Source of the DNA: Comamonas testosteroni
GTDB lineage: Bacteria > Pseudomonadota > Gammaproteobacteria > Burkholderiales > Burkholderiaceae_C
Assembly (NCBI GenBank): GCA_008727115.1
Contig: CP044131.1
Span: forward strand, 2,666,001 to 2,730,000
Direction of reading: 5' to 3'
DNA length: 64,000 bases
The first letter of the stretch is position 1, and each line of letters starts with the position of its first letter. Positions 10,001 to 19,982 of the stretch are shown piece after piece. The translations under genes and the position numbers were made by a program. The notes beneath the pieces were generated by a model. The model worked only from the letters and a program-made list of their open reading frames with translations. It was not told where the DNA came from and ran no database searches.

Positions 10001-11683
10001 ATGTCTGAATCTTTTGCCGCCCTTTTTGAAGAGTCGTTGACACGCACCGAAATGCGTCCTGGCGAAGTTATCACCGCTGAAGTCGTGCGCGTTGAGCACA
10101 ACTTCGTGGTGGTGAACGCAGGCCTGAAGTCGGAAGCTTATGTGCCTCTGGACGAGTTCAAGAACGACCAGGGCGAAATCGAAGTCCAAGTGGGTGACTT
10201 CGTGTCCGTGGCCATCGGCTCCATCGAAAACGGCTACGGCGACACCATCCTGTCGCGCGACACCGCCAAGCGTCTGGCTTCCTGGCTGGCCCTGGAAAAG
10301 GCTCTGGAGTCTGGCGAATTCGTGACCGGCACCACTTCCGGCAAGGTCAAGGGCGGTCTGACCGTTCTGGTCAACGGCATCCGCGCTTTCCTGCCCGGTT
10401 CGCTGATCGACACACGTCCTATCAAGGACCTGACTCCCTTCGAAAACAAGACCCTGGAATTCAAGGTCATCAAGCTGGACCGCAAGCGCAACAACGTGGT
10501 GCTGTCGCGCCGCGCTGTGGTGGAAGCCTCCATGGGCGAAGAGCGCGCCAAGCTGATGGAAACCCTGAAGGAAGGCGCTATCGTTCAGGGCGTGGTCAAG
10601 AACATCACCGAATACGGTGCGTTCGTGGACCTGGGCGGTATCGACGGCCTGCTGCACATCACCGACATGGCATGGCGCCGTGTACGTCACCCTTCCGAAG
10701 TGGTGACTGCTGGTCAGGAAATCACTGCCAAGATCCTGAAGTTCGACACCGAAAAGAACCGCGTGTCTCTGGGTCTGAAGCAAATGGGCGACGACCCATG
10801 GATGGGCGTTGCACGTCGCTACCCCTCCGCTACTCGCCTGTTCGGTAAGGTCACCAACATCGCTGACTACGGCGCATTCGTGGAACTGGAACCCGGCATC
10901 GAAGGCCTGGTGCACGTTTCCGAAATGGACTGGACCAACAAGAACATCGCTCCTACCAAGCTCGTGTCCCTGGGCGACGAAGTGGAAGTCATGGTTCTGG
11001 AAATCGACGAAGACAAGCGTCGCATCTCCCTGGGCATGAAGCAGTGCAAGGCTAACCCCTGGCAAGAATTCGCTCAGAACACCAAGCGCGGCGACCGCGT
11101 GAAGGGCCCCATCAAGTCCATCACCGACTTCGGCGTGTTCGTGGGTCTGGCTGCCGGTATCGACGGCCTGGTGCACCTGTCTGACCTGTCGTGGAACGAA
11201 GCTGGCGAAGCCGCCGTTCGTAACTACAAGAAGGGTCAAGAAGTCGAAGCCATCGTGCTGGCCGTGGACGTTGAGCGCGAGCGCATCTCCCTGGGCATCA
11301 AGCAGCTGGACAGCGATCCCTTCACGACCTTCGTGACCGTGAACGACAAGGGCCAGATCGTGACCGGTAAGGTCAAGACCGTGGACGCCAAGGGCGCTGA
11401 AATCGACCTGGGTGAAGACATCATCGGCTACCTGCGCGCTTCCGAAATCTCGCAAGACCGCGTGGAAGATGCTCGTTCCGTCCTGAAGGAAGGCGACGAA
11501 GTGACTGCTGTGGTGGTGAACGTGGATCGCAAGAGCCGCAACATCCAGCTGTCCATCAAGCAAAAGGATCACGCTGAACAGCAGACAGCCATGGCTTCTC
11601 TGTCGGCTCAGTCCTCCAAGGAAAACGCTGGTACCACCAGCCTTGGCGCTCTGCTGCGCGCCAAGCTGGACGCTGACAAGTAA
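10001..11683 (+). CDS. rpsA: 30S ribosomal protein S1
   Basis: Ribosomal protein that recruits mRNA to the 30S subunit. The 560-residue protein has six S1 (OB-fold) repeats; the later ones share the pattern [24 protein letters not shown] / [29 protein letters not shown]. The start at 10001 follows AAGGAACTAC and gives the standard [14 protein letters not shown]-terminus; an open frame extends about 108 bases further upstream but is not conserved. The cmk-rpsA-ihfB order is the usual one. Known rpsA genes are autoregulated by S1 through their leader; the 185-base gap before this gene could serve that role. Confidence 0.97.
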   Translation: MSESFAALFEESLTRTEMRPGEVITAEVVRVEHNFVVVNAGLKSEAYVPLDEFKNDQGEIEVQVGDFVSVAIGSIENGYGDTILSRDTAKRLASWLALEKALESGEFVTGTTSGKVKGGLTVLVNGIRAFLPGSLIDTRPIKDLTPFENKTLEFKVIKLDRKRNNVVLSRRAVVEASMGEERAKLMETLKEGAIVQGVVKNITEYGAFVDLGGIDGLLHITDMAWRRVRHPSEVVTAGQEITAKILKFDTEKNRVSLGLKQMGDDPWMGVARRYPSATRLFGKVTNIADYGAFVELEPGIEGLVHVSEMDWTNKNIAPTKLVSLGDEVEVMVLEIDEDKRRISLGMKQCKANPWQEFAQNTKRGDRVKGPIKSITDFGVFVGLAAGIDGLVHLSDLSWNEAGEAAVRNYKKGQEVEAIVLAVDVERERISLGIKQLDSDPFTTFVTVNDKGQIVTGKVKTVDAKGAEIDLGEDIIGYLRASEISQDRVEDARSVLKEGDEVTAVVVNVDRKSRNIQLSIKQKDHAEQQTAMASLSAQSSKENAGTTSLGALLRAKLDADK

Positions 11684-11737
11684 TCACTTGCCTCAGCAGG
11701 TCAGCCAGCTCGCCTGACTGACCGCTAAGCGTCAAAG

Positions 11738-11770
11738 ACAACGGGCGCCCTGTGCGCCCGTTGTTGTTTT
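11738..11770 (+). terminator. Rho-independent terminator of rpsA
   Basis: 11-bp perfect stem (ACAACGGGCGC against GCGCCCGTTGT) with a 5-nt loop followed by TGTTTT. Confidence 0.85.
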
Positions 11771-11792
11771 CAACCAAGCCTTAGCCATCCCG

Positions 11793-12113
11793 ATGACCCG
11801 ATCCGATCTCGTCGAAGAACTTGCCGCCCAATTTGGCCAACTCAACCAACGCGATGCCGAACTGGCCGTCAAAACCATTCTGGATGCAGTCAGCGATGCC
11901 CTGGTACGCGGTCACCGCATTGAAATTCGCGGCTTTGGCAGCTTTGCCATCAACCATCGTCAGCCTCGCATAGGCCGCAACCCTCGCTCCGGCGAATCCG
12001 TCCAGGTACCCTCCAAGCGCGTGCCGCATTTCAAGCCCGGCAAGGCTTTGCGCGAAGCCGTGGACAACCTCAAGAACAGCGACTCCTCTGGATCACAATC
12101 TCAGCCCGCCTGA
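11793..12113 (+). CDS. ihfB: Integration host factor subunit beta
   Basis: DNA-bending nucleoid protein, partner of IhfA. The 106 residues begin [11 protein letters not shown] and contain the DNA-binding arm with the intercalating proline region ([16 protein letters not shown]), followed by [13 protein letters not shown] and a short Ser-rich tail. It lies just after the rpsA terminator. Confidence 0.96.
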   Translation: MTRSDLVEELAAQFGQLNQRDAELAVKTILDAVSDALVRGHRIEIRGFGSFAINHRQPRIGRNPRSGESVQVPSKRVPHFKPGKALREAVDNLKNSDSSGSQSQPA

Positions 12114-12219
12114 GGCTAGACGGCGTCAGAGTCCTTTTACACAGACGTCGTGTTCGTTTGCCAGTCTGGGCATAGGCTGGCCTAAAATCTTCCCGTCACA
12201 TTAGAGGCACAAGGGAAGC

Positions 12220-12549
12220 ATGAAATACCTGCTGTGGCTGCTCAAGGCAGCCATTTTTTTCACTCTGTTCGCTTTCGCTCTGAATAACCAGCAAGACGCC
12301 ACCGTGCACTTTTTCTTTGGCACGGCCTGGACCGCGCCGCTGGTGCTGGTAGTGCTGGCAGCTTTTACGCTGGGCCTGTTTGTCGGCGTGCTTGGCATGG
12401 TGCCGCGATGGCTCAAACATCGCAGTGCCGCCCGCGAGGCTCACGCAGCGCAGCAAGCACCTGCCTCGCCAGCCTCTGCTTCCAATGCAGCAGCCAAGGA
12501 ACAGAACTCCTCTTCGATCACCGCACCGAGCGACTTGCATGGAATTTAA
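12220..12549 (+). CDS. lapA: LapA family inner-membrane protein (DUF1049)
   Basis: Small inner-membrane protein of 109 residues with two hydrophobic segments (about 4-24 and 40-62) around the conserved NNQQDATVHFFFG loop, and a Ser/Ala-rich cytoplasmic tail. In other proteobacteria LapA works with LapB in controlling lipopolysaccharide synthesis via FtsH and LpxC. It starts after AAGGGAAGC and overlaps lapB by 11 bases, so the pair is co-translated. Confidence 0.85.
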   Translation: MKYLLWLLKAAIFFTLFAFALNNQQDATVHFFFGTAWTAPLVLVVLAAFTLGLFVGVLGMVPRWLKHRSAAREAHAAQQAPASPASASNAAAKEQNSSSITAPSDLHGI

Positions 12550-13696
12550 TCTGACTTGGATCTTGCTGGGCCTGCCCGTGGCTTTTGTGCTGGGCTGGCT
12601 GGCCTCCCGCTGGGACTTGCGCCAAGTGCGCGCCGACAACCGTCAGGCCCCCAAAGCCTATTTCAAGGGCCTGAACTTTCTGCTCAATGAACAGCAGGAC
12701 AAGGCCATTGATGCCTTTATCGAGGCCGTCCAGAACGACCCCGACACCACAGAGCTGCACTTTGCACTGGGCAATCTGTTTCGCCGCCGTGGCGAATACA
12801 ACCGGGCTGTGCGTGTACACGAGCACCTGCTCAGCCGAGCCGATCTTTCTCGCCCAGATCGCGATCGCGCGCAGCACGCTCTGGCGCAGGACTTTCTCAA
12901 GGCTGGCCTGCTGGACCGAGCCGAAGAGGCACTGCACCGTCTGGATGGAACCCAGTACGAGGGCGAAGCAAGGCTGGCTCTTCTGGCCATTTATGAGCGC
13001 TCCAGAGACTGGGCTCAGGCAGCAGCCATTGTTCGCAAAATGCAGGCAGCAGGTCAGGGGGACTTCAGTACCCGCCTGGCCCATTACCTGTGCGAGGATG
13101 CGCAGGCACAGGTTGCCCATGGGCAACTGGACAAGGCTTTCTCACAGCTGCAGCAAGCACTGGAGACAGCGCCGCAGGCACCGCGACCACGTCTGGAACT
13201 GGCCCAGCTGCAGCATCGCCAGGGCGAATCGCGCGATGCCTTTGCCAGCCTGAAGGCTCTGGCCCAGAACAGCCCTGCCGCTCTGCCACTGGCCGCCAAC
13301 CTGCTGGTAGAAGTTGCCGAAGCGACTGGCCTCGTCAGCGAGGCCCGCAGCCTGCTGCTCAAGCACTATGAGCAAGCGCCGTCGCTGGATTTACTGCAAG
13401 CACTGGTCACTCTCGATCAAAAGAGCGGAGATGGCGCAGCCCCTGGTCGCCTGCGTCTGGTCCAGCACCTGGAACACGAGTCCTCTTTGGTTGCCGCTGC
13501 CCAGTGGCTGGAGGGCGAAACGCTGACGGAAGAGCAATATCACGGCACCGTACAAAAAGCCCTGAACCATGCCACCAAGCCACTGACCCGCTACCGCTGC
13601 GCGGCCTGCGGCTTTGAGGCCCGCACCCATTTCTGGCACTGCCCCGGTTGCCAGAGCTGGGACAGCTACCCGGCTCGCAGAGTCGAAGAGCTGTAA
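12539..13696 (+). CDS. lapB: Lipopolysaccharide assembly protein LapB (YciM)
   Basis: Membrane-anchored TPR protein that promotes FtsH-dependent turnover of LpxC in E. coli. The 385 residues have an N-terminal anchor (FNLTWILLGLPVAFVLGWLAS), a DNRQAPKAYFKGLNFLLNEQQDKAIDAF first TPR with further repeats, and a C-terminal rubredoxin-like metal site with two Cys pairs (CAAC and CPGC). The ATG at 12539 overlaps the end of lapA; a longer open frame upstream runs through lapA and is not used. Confidence 0.93.
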   Translation: MEFNLTWILLGLPVAFVLGWLASRWDLRQVRADNRQAPKAYFKGLNFLLNEQQDKAIDAFIEAVQNDPDTTELHFALGNLFRRRGEYNRAVRVHEHLLSRADLSRPDRDRAQHALAQDFLKAGLLDRAEEALHRLDGTQYEGEARLALLAIYERSRDWAQAAAIVRKMQAAGQGDFSTRLAHYLCEDAQAQVAHGQLDKAFSQLQQALETAPQAPRPRLELAQLQHRQGESRDAFASLKALAQNSPAALPLAANLLVEVAEATGLVSEARSLLLKHYEQAPSLDLLQALVTLDQKSGDGAAPGRLRLVQHLEHESSLVAAAQWLEGETLTEEQYHGTVQKALNHATKPLTRYRCAACGFEARTHFWHCPGCQSWDSYPARRVEEL

Positions 13697-13705
13697 GCCC
13701 CTCCA

Positions 13706-13743
13706 CAAGAAAAAGAGCGCCCATGACGGCGCTCTTTTTCTTG
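13706..13743. terminator. Bidirectional terminator between lapB and the MFS gene
   Basis: 15-bp perfect stem (CAAGAAAAAGAGCGC and its complement) around an 8-nt loop, with A/T runs on both sides, between convergent genes. Confidence 0.88.
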
Positions 13744-13762
13744 GATGAATCATCGCCCCGGC

Positions 13763-14956
13763 TTAAGGCGCCCTCCACTCACTCTCAGGCATATCTTGCT
13801 TGCCGATCAGCCAGGGAAGGCGTGAAGAAACGCCTACCAGCACGCCCACAGCCCAGAACAAGGCTGAGACCCCCACCACGGTTCCCAATGAGCCAAACAG
13901 AACCGGCATCACCACACTCGAGCCATTGATGGCCATCATGCGCAAACCCAACGCTTCTCCATGACGCTCTGGCGGGGTGATCTGATGAATCATGCTCATC
14001 ACCATGGGTTGCACCGAACCCAACACAACGCCCAGCAAGACGGAGCAAGCCCCCATCGTCCAGGCCCCCGGCATGAAAGGGTAGGCAATAAAAAGCCCAC
14101 AGGCCAAAGTCATGGCTCCCAGCACCACCTGCCACTCCGCCAAGTGGCGTGTGATGACAGGCACCAGCAAGCGAATGACTGCTGCAGCAATGGCGAACGC
14201 GCCCAGGATAGAGCCGATCACCGATGCAGGAAGGCCTCGCTCATGACCCAGAATGGGAACGACAAAGGTGTGCACATCCCAGCATGAAGACAGTGCCCAG
14301 TTCAGCAGCAGCAAGCGCCTGAAGCCCCGGTTCTGCACCAAATCCCAGGCCGTGGCTTTCTTATGCGCACCGGCATGCTGTATGGGAGGCAACTCCTCCA
14401 CCACACTGACCCAGAACCAGGCTGCCAACGGCATCAGGGTCAGCAAGAGAAAGGCAGCCCTGAAGCCGGTTTCACTGGCTGCCTCGCCACCCGCATAGTC
14501 AATCAGCAGCCCGGCAGCAAACGGGCCCAGAAAATTAGAAATGGCCGGACCAATCGCCAGCCAGCTGAAGACCTTGCGCAATTCGTCCTTGTTATGCGCC
14601 ATGCGGCCTACATGGCGCTGCAAGGCAATCAAAGCCGTACCTGCGGCGCCGCCCGTCAACAGCGCACTCAGGCACAGCACGGGGTACAGCGGGAACAGAA
14701 CGGCTACCCCAGCCCCGCAACTGGCCGCAATCACACTGATGATGAGCGGACGCTTGAGGCCATGGCGATCGGCATAGCGCCCGGCCGGCAAAGACAAGAA
14801 GACCTGGGTCAGCGCAAACAGCGCCAGCAACATGCCCACCGCTGCTGCGCTATAGCCCTTCTTGAGCGCCAGCAGTGGCGTTGCCATGCGCATGCCAGTC
14901 ATACAGGCATGAATGCAGATTTGCGCCAGGATCAGGCGCAGCAAGGCTGCATTCAT
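13763..14956 (-). CDS. MFS transporter
   Basis: Major facilitator protein of 397 residues with about 12 hydrophobic segments and the loop 2-3 motif GRYADRHGLKRPL that marks the superfamily. The substrate cannot be told from the sequence. Its ATG overlaps the rmuC stop (ATGA), so the two genes form an operon and this one is translated after rmuC. The C-terminus (PESEWRAP) reaches to 20 bases from a shared terminator. Confidence 0.85.
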   Translation of the reverse strand: MNAALLRLILAQICIHACMTGMRMATPLLALKKGYSAAAVGMLLALFALTQVFLSLPAGRYADRHGLKRPLIISVIAASCGAGVAVLFPLYPVLCLSALLTGGAAGTALIALQRHVGRMAHNKDELRKVFSWLAIGPAISNFLGPFAAGLLIDYAGGEAASETGFRAAFLLLTLMPLAAWFWVSVVEELPPIQHAGAHKKATAWDLVQNRGFRRLLLLNWALSSCWDVHTFVVPILGHERGLPASVIGSILGAFAIAAAVIRLLVPVITRHLAEWQVVLGAMTLACGLFIAYPFMPGAWTMGACSVLLGVVLGSVQPMVMSMIHQITPPERHGEALGLRMMAINGSSVVMPVLFGSLGTVVGVSALFWAVGVLVGVSSRLPWLIGKQDMPESEWRAP

Positions 14957-16593
14957 TCTTCACCCTCGCCACCGGCTTGCTCGCCGTGACCGGGAACTGC
15001 AGGAAACAGCGGCGCCCCATCGGCTTGTGGCAAGTCCTGCACATTGCGTAAATGCCGCTGAATGGCGCGCGTGCGCACTCCCACCTGATCGAACTTGCGG
15101 GCCGCAGCATCTATCGACTTGCGGGTCGCCTCGACCACCTCGCCGAACTTGCCAAACTCGGTCTTGACCTGACCCAGCACGCCCCAGACTTCCGAGGAGC
15201 GCTTTTCAATGGCCAGCGTCTTGAAACCCATCTGCAAACTGTTGAGCATGGCCGCAAGGTTAGCCGGGCCAGTGACGACGATGCGGCTTTCGTTCTGCAA
15301 GGCCTCTACCAAGCCCGGGCGACGCAGCACCTCGGCAAACAGGCCTTCCGTGGGCAGATACATCACGGCAAAGTCCGTGGTGTGAGGAGGCGCAATGTAC
15401 TTGCCGGCAATTTTCTTGGCTTCGGCGCGGATCGAAGTCTCGAACGCATTGCCCGCGGCCACGATGGCCACGCGGTCGGCGCTGTCCTGCGCGTCCTGCA
15501 GACGCTGGTAATGCTCGACAGGGTATTTGGCATCGATAGGCAACCACACCGGCTGCTCGTCCTGGCGACCCGGCAGGCGAATTGCAAACTCCACCAGCTC
15601 ATCGCTGCCCGGCACGGTCTTGACGTTCTTGGCGTACTGCTCGGGCGTGAGCACGTTGTCGATGATGGAGCCCAGCTGCAACTCGCCCCAGGTGCCGCGC
15701 GACTTCACATTCGTCATCACGCGCTTCAGATCGCCCACGCTGCCCGCCAGGGTCTGCATCTCGCCCAGGCCTTTGTGCACCTGCTCCAGCCGGTCGCTGA
15801 CCAGCTTGAAGGACTCGCCCAGGCGCTGCTCCAGTGTGGCGTGCAGCTTTTCGTCGACGGTGCGGCGCATCTCGTCGAGCTTGAGGGCATTGTCATTCTG
15901 GATCGTGGCCAGCCGCTCGTTGAGCGTGCCGCGCAGCTGCTCGGCCGTGGTCTGCTGGCCTTGCGCCAGCGCGCCCAGCTGCTGGCTCACGGCATCCTGC
16001 AGCACGGCAAACTGGTGGCGCAGTTGCTCGCCATTGCTACCCAGCTGATCCTTGAGGGCTGCGCCCATATTCGTGCTCATGTGCGTGAGCTGCTGCTGAA
16101 TATCGCCCTTGAGCGAGTCCAGCGTGCCGCGCGTGGTTTCGGCCAGCGCCTCAAAGCGCTGCTGCACATGGGCCGTCTGCTCGCCGCTGCTTTGCGCCAG
16201 CGCTGCGCGGGCCTGCTGGCTGTCCGCCGCCAAACGCTGCGCCAACTGGCTGACCTCTTCACGAAAGGCCGTCAACGCGGCCGCCTGCTCGCGCCGCGCC
16301 AGCTGCGCGTCCTGCTGCGCCTGGGCCAGCTGGGTCTGCACATGCTGGGTGACGCGGTCCAGCGCGCCATCGCTTTTGGCCACCGTCATCTGCGTGCTCT
16401 GGCTGCTGCGCTCCAGCTGCTGCAAACGCATGTCCATGGCCTGCAGCCCTTGCAGCAGCTGGGCCTGCAAGCGCAGGGCGTCCGGCCCCAGCGCGGCGTC
16501 TGTCTGACGGCGCAGCCCCTGCAGCCACCACAGCAGCACCAGGAGCAAAACCACGATCAACACGGCTGTCGCCGTCAACCCAAGCCACCACAT
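14953..16593 (-). CDS. rmuC: DNA recombination protein RmuC
   Basis: Predicted nuclease-scaffold protein known in E. coli to limit inversions at short inverted repeats. The 546 residues have an N-terminal membrane anchor (WWLGLTATAVLIVVLLLVLLWW), a long Gln-rich coiled coil to about residue 270, then the RmuC domain with SRGTWGELQLGSIIDNVL and the acidic/Lys segment LPIDAKYPVEHYQRL. I use the ATG at 16593; a GTG six bases upstream is equally possible. It is co-translated with the downstream MFS gene. Confidence 0.93.
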   Translation of the reverse strand: MWWLGLTATAVLIVVLLLVLLWWLQGLRRQTDAALGPDALRLQAQLLQGLQAMDMRLQQLERSSQSTQMTVAKSDGALDRVTQHVQTQLAQAQQDAQLARREQAAALTAFREEVSQLAQRLAADSQQARAALAQSSGEQTAHVQQRFEALAETTRGTLDSLKGDIQQQLTHMSTNMGAALKDQLGSNGEQLRHQFAVLQDAVSQQLGALAQGQQTTAEQLRGTLNERLATIQNDNALKLDEMRRTVDEKLHATLEQRLGESFKLVSDRLEQVHKGLGEMQTLAGSVGDLKRVMTNVKSRGTWGELQLGSIIDNVLTPEQYAKNVKTVPGSDELVEFAIRLPGRQDEQPVWLPIDAKYPVEHYQRLQDAQDSADRVAIVAAGNAFETSIRAEAKKIAGKYIAPPHTTDFAVMYLPTEGLFAEVLRRPGLVEALQNESRIVVTGPANLAAMLNSLQMGFKTLAIEKRSSEVWGVLGQVKTEFGKFGEVVEATRKSIDAAARKFDQVGVRTRAIQRHLRNVQDLPQADGAPLFPAVPGHGEQAGGEGEE

Positions 16594-16624
16594 CGTCACA
16601 GTCGTGCCGCGCCTTTCATACTCT

Positions 16625-16662
16625 TGATTTAATAGCTATCAGCGCTTACCAGATAAGCGCTT
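16625..16662. repeat. Intergenic palindromic repeat upstream of rmuC
   Basis: Perfect 8-bp arms AGCGCTTA and TAAGCGCT with a 5-nt loop, and an adjacent TTTAATAGCTATC, the inverted tail of the repeat family. Confidence 0.75.
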
Positions 16663-16834
16663 AAGCCTGTTTTTATTAAATATTTCGCCCAGGCCTTGGC
16701 AGACTGAAGTTTGCAAGCACTAGCGCGCCGGCAAATTATCAGTCCTCAGGCCCTCGAAAAACTCAATGCAATCAAAAGTGGCTGCTCCGTTGCAGCCTTG
16801 GTGACAGCCAGGACGCAAACGTCGGACGCAAGAA

Positions 16835-17242
16835 TCAGGCGTCGGGGCCGACCTGCTGGGCAATGGCCATGGCGAACTTGCCGCCGCCCACCGACCAGTC
16901 AGAGTAGTCGTTTTCGTGTGTGAAGATGAACACGTCGTTCGGTGCCACGCCCGCATCTTTTTCCAGATTGGCGGTGATATTGGCATACAGCGCACGCTTC
17001 ATTGCATCGCTGCGGCCGCGGCGCATGGTGATCTCCACCACCACCACGCGATCCGAGCGCTTGTAGCCATTGAAGCTGCGGTTGAAGAAGAATTTGTGCT
17101 CGTCATAGTCATCGACCATGTTGAACAGCTCATCAGCAGGCATGCCGATGCCGTCGATCAGAGCTTGGTGAATCCCGTTGACGATGGCCTGGCGCTGAGC
17201 GGGCGTGGTGTCCTTGTGGACGCTGGTGCGGATAAAAGGCAT
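16835..17242 (-). CDS. Tautomerase family protein (MSAD/4-OT-like)
   Basis: 135-residue protein beginning MPFIRTSVHKDTTPAQRQAIVNGIH; after Met removal the N-terminal Pro would be the catalytic base shared by the tautomerase superfamily. The length and internal duplication (a second beta-alpha-beta half from about VVVVEITMRRGRS) fit the single-chain Tautomerase_2 group rather than the 60-residue 4-oxalocrotonate type. The natural substrate is unknown. I place the start at 17242 rather than at the longer frame upstream, because Pro must follow Met and the longer frame crosses a terminator hairpin. Confidence 0.85.
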   Translation of the reverse strand: MPFIRTSVHKDTTPAQRQAIVNGIHQALIDGIGMPADELFNMVDDYDEHKFFFNRSFNGYKRSDRVVVVEITMRRGRSDAMKRALYANITANLEKDAGVAPNDVFIFTHENDYSDWSVGGGKFAMAIAQQVGPDA

Positions 17243-17260
17243 TCTGTCTCGCTTGAAATG

Positions 17261-17295
17261 AAAAAGCCCGCCAGGCACACAGGTGCCAAGCGGGC
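17261..17295 (-). terminator. Terminator of the 2-hydroxyacid dehydrogenase gene
   Basis: Nested stem on the minus strand: GCCCGC/GCGGGC outside and GGCAC/GTGCC inside, followed by TTTTT. It separates the dehydrogenase transcript from the tautomerase gene. Confidence 0.75.
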
Positions 17296-17388
17296 AGAAA
17301 TTATCAAAGCCGACAAAGCGTTCAGACCACGCATCCACCCTCAAACTGATGTGACGTGATGCGGCCTAATCGCCCCTGGCCCAGCCGG

Positions 17389-18366
17389 TCAGGCCAGCTG
17401 GTTGACAGGGGTCAGCGGCCCCTTGCCGGCAAAGAAGGAGATCAAATTGTCCGCCGCCAGTCCCGCCATGGCAGAGCGTGTGCCCTTGGTGGCGCTGGCG
17501 ATATGAGGTGTCAGCACCACATTAGGAACCGTCAGCAGGTCCGGGTGCACGGCGGGCTCTCCCTCGAACACATCCAGGCCCGCTGCCGCAATACGCTTGT
17601 CACGCAAGGCCTGCGCCAGCGCCGCATCGTCGACAATGCCGCCGCGCGCAATATTGATCAGCGTGGCCGTGGGCTTCATCTGCGCGATCTCTGCCACGCC
17701 AATGGTGTGGCGGTTTTCTGCCGTGAAGGGCAGCACCAGCATCAGATGATCGGCCTGCGCCAGCAGCTCAGGCTTGCTAACGTAGCTGGCCTTGCACTCG
17801 GCCTCCAGCGCTGCATCGAGTCGAGATCGGTTGTGGTAGATGACCTTCATGCCAAAGCCATGGGCTGCACGGCGGGCAATGGCCTGGCCGATGCGACCCA
17901 TGCCCAGAATGCCCAGCGTGCTGCCATGCACTTCGGCACCGGCAAACAGGTCGTAATGCCAGTCTTTCCACAGCCCGGCACGCAGGTAATGCTCGCTTTC
18001 GCAAATGCGACGTGCAGTCGCCATCAGCAGTGCAAAGCCAAAGTCTGCCGTGGTCTCGGTCAGCACATCAGGGGCATTCGTGCCCTGCACGCCAGCCGCC
18101 GTCATCGCCGGCACATCGAAGTTGTTGTAGCCCACCGCCATATTGGCCACGATCTTGAGCTGCGGGCAGGCAGCCAGCAGCTCGGCATCGATGGCTTGCG
18201 AACCAGTGGTCAGCACACCATCCTTGCCCTGCAACTGCTGTGCCAGCTCCGCGGCCGTCCAGACCACATCATCCTGATTGGACTGCACCTCGAAATGCTG
18301 CTGCAGGCGTTGCACCACTTCGGGTGAAATGGCTCGGGCAATCAAGATACGGGGCTTTTGACTCAT
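17389..18366 (-). CDS. D-2-hydroxyacid dehydrogenase (glyoxylate/hydroxypyruvate reductase-like)
   Basis: NAD(P)-dependent reductase of 2-keto acids, 325 residues. It shows the GILGMGRIGQAIARR nucleotide-binding motif (about 150-165) and the catalytic triad: Arg in NIARGG, Glu in VFEGEP and His in LTPHIAS. The sequence resembles the GhrB/TkrA group, but the exact substrate (glyoxylate, hydroxypyruvate or 2-ketogluconate) cannot be fixed. It starts at 18366 after AAGGAGACAACGCC. Confidence 0.92.
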   Translation of the reverse strand: MSQKPRILIARAISPEVVQRLQQHFEVQSNQDDVVWTAAELAQQLQGKDGVLTTGSQAIDAELLAACPQLKIVANMAVGYNNFDVPAMTAAGVQGTNAPDVLTETTADFGFALLMATARRICESEHYLRAGLWKDWHYDLFAGAEVHGSTLGILGMGRIGQAIARRAAHGFGMKVIYHNRSRLDAALEAECKASYVSKPELLAQADHLMLVLPFTAENRHTIGVAEIAQMKPTATLINIARGGIVDDAALAQALRDKRIAAAGLDVFEGEPAVHPDLLTVPNVVLTPHIASATKGTRSAMAGLAADNLISFFAGKGPLTPVNQLA

Positions 18367-18486
18367 GGCGTTGTCTCCTTTTTTAATTGATGCATCGCTG
18401 CGTACCCTGCTCGGAAATACCGAGCCAGAGCTGCCTCGCAGCGATGGCTTTGTCCCCCAGGGGAAGGCGCAGAGCGCCTCAGGGTG

Positions 18487-19923
18487 TTACAAGAACCAGA
18501 TCAAGGTCATCACCACCAGCAGCGGCACCAGAATGCAGACCGACCAGATCATGTAGCCAAAGAATCCGGGCATCTTGACACCGCGATCTTCGGCAATGGC
18601 CTTGACCATGAGGTTGGGTGCATTACCGATATAAGTGTTGGCTCCCATGAAGACCGCACCGGCAGAGATAGCCGCCAGCGTCAGCGCCATATCGGTCATC
18701 AGATGCGCTGGATCACCGCCCGCGGTGTTGAAGAACACCAGATAGGTTGGTGCGTTGTCCAGGAATGAAGACAGTACACCGGTGGCCCAGAAGTACATGG
18801 CCGGGTTGGGCGTGCCATCGCCATTGGTCACGGCGCGCACTACGGCGCCAAACGGGCCATCCACTCCAGCCTTGAGCATGGCAATGACGGGAATGATGGT
18901 CAAAAAGATGCCGGCAAACAGCTTGGCAACCTCTTGCATGGGCCCCCAGCCGAATTCATTGGCCTTGTGAGCACGTGCCGGCGTGAGCTTGAGCGACAGC
19001 AATGCCACAACCAGCAACCCTACATCACGCACCAGCCCTGGCAGCCCGACATGGGTGCCAGCAATCTCGAACCCCGCAGGCGTGCGCCACAGGCCACTGA
19101 GCAGCACCAGAGCCACCACCACCGCCAGCAGCGCAAAGTTCACGCGTCCTTCAAAGCCCAGGCGACTTTGCGCTCCCGTCACATCCATGCTGGGGGTGGG
19201 ATCTGGCAAATCCGTCTCGCCTTTCTTGCCCATCAGCTTGCTGTCAAGCACATAGAAGATAGCCAGCAATGCCAGGGTCAGAAACAGCATGGGCTGCCAG
19301 ATATGGCGCACCGTCCAGAAAAAGTCCACGCCCTTCAAAAAGCCCAGGAACAGGGGAGGATCACCCAACGGAGTAAGCGCGCCACCGGCGTTGGAGACGA
19401 TGAAGATGAAGAACACCACCACATGGGCCTGATGACGGCGATTGTCATTGGCTCGTAGCAGTGGACGAATCAGCAGCATGGAGGCACCCGTGGTACCCAT
19501 GAAGCTTGCCAATACCGCACCAATTGCGAGGATGGCGGTGTTCAGACCCGGAGAGCCGTGCAGGTTGCCCCGTACATAAATACCGCCCGCCACTGTATAA
19601 AGCGCCGTCAGCAAGATCACGAACGGCAGGTACTCGGCCAGCAACGCATGCATCAGGTTCACCCCGGCTGCGCCCATGCCATAGACCAGTGCGAACGGCA
19701 GCAAAAAAGCCAGCGCCCAGCCTGCTGTCACCTTGCCAAAGTGCTGATGCCAGAAATGCGGCACGACCAGAGGCATCAGCGCAATCGACAGCAGCATGCC
19801 CACAAAAGGTATGCCCCATGCCACGGACATGGCCGCACCATCCATATCGGCAGCCTGTGCGCCGCCCATTGCCAGCAGCAGCCCTGTGGCTGCGGCGGCT
19901 TTCATCCAAGGTTTGCTGTTCAA
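18487..19923 (-). CDS. NhaD/CitMHS-type sodium:proton antiporter or anion symporter
   Basis: Inner-membrane transporter of the ion transporter superfamily, 478 residues. It has a cleavable-looking N-terminus (MKAAAATGLLLAMGGAQAA) and about 11 hydrophobic segments. Two half-repeats carry the GTTGASMLLIRPLLRAN and MGANTYIGNAPNLMVKAI motifs, and SNAGGALTPLGDPPLFLGF is the family hallmark. Databases label relatives either sodium:proton antiporter or putative citrate transporter; the sequence alone does not settle which. Confidence 0.85.
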   Translation of the reverse strand: MNSKPWMKAAAATGLLLAMGGAQAADMDGAAMSVAWGIPFVGMLLSIALMPLVVPHFWHQHFGKVTAGWALAFLLPFALVYGMGAAGVNLMHALLAEYLPFVILLTALYTVAGGIYVRGNLHGSPGLNTAILAIGAVLASFMGTTGASMLLIRPLLRANDNRRHQAHVVVFFIFIVSNAGGALTPLGDPPLFLGFLKGVDFFWTVRHIWQPMLFLTLALLAIFYVLDSKLMGKKGETDLPDPTPSMDVTGAQSRLGFEGRVNFALLAVVVALVLLSGLWRTPAGFEIAGTHVGLPGLVRDVGLLVVALLSLKLTPARAHKANEFGWGPMQEVAKLFAGIFLTIIPVIAMLKAGVDGPFGAVVRAVTNGDGTPNPAMYFWATGVLSSFLDNAPTYLVFFNTAGGDPAHLMTDMALTLAAISAGAVFMGANTYIGNAPNLMVKAIAEDRGVKMPGFFGYMIWSVCILVPLLVVMTLIWFL

Positions 19924-19982
19924 ACGCCCATCCTCCGTTCTCTCTGTTCGGTGCCTGTAGCGACACCGCTGCGTTCATTCGT

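Noticed and set aside
9989-11572. Open frame of 527 codons antisense to rpsA
   Set aside because: Same shadow effect from strongly biased codons of a highly expressed gene; no family resemblance.
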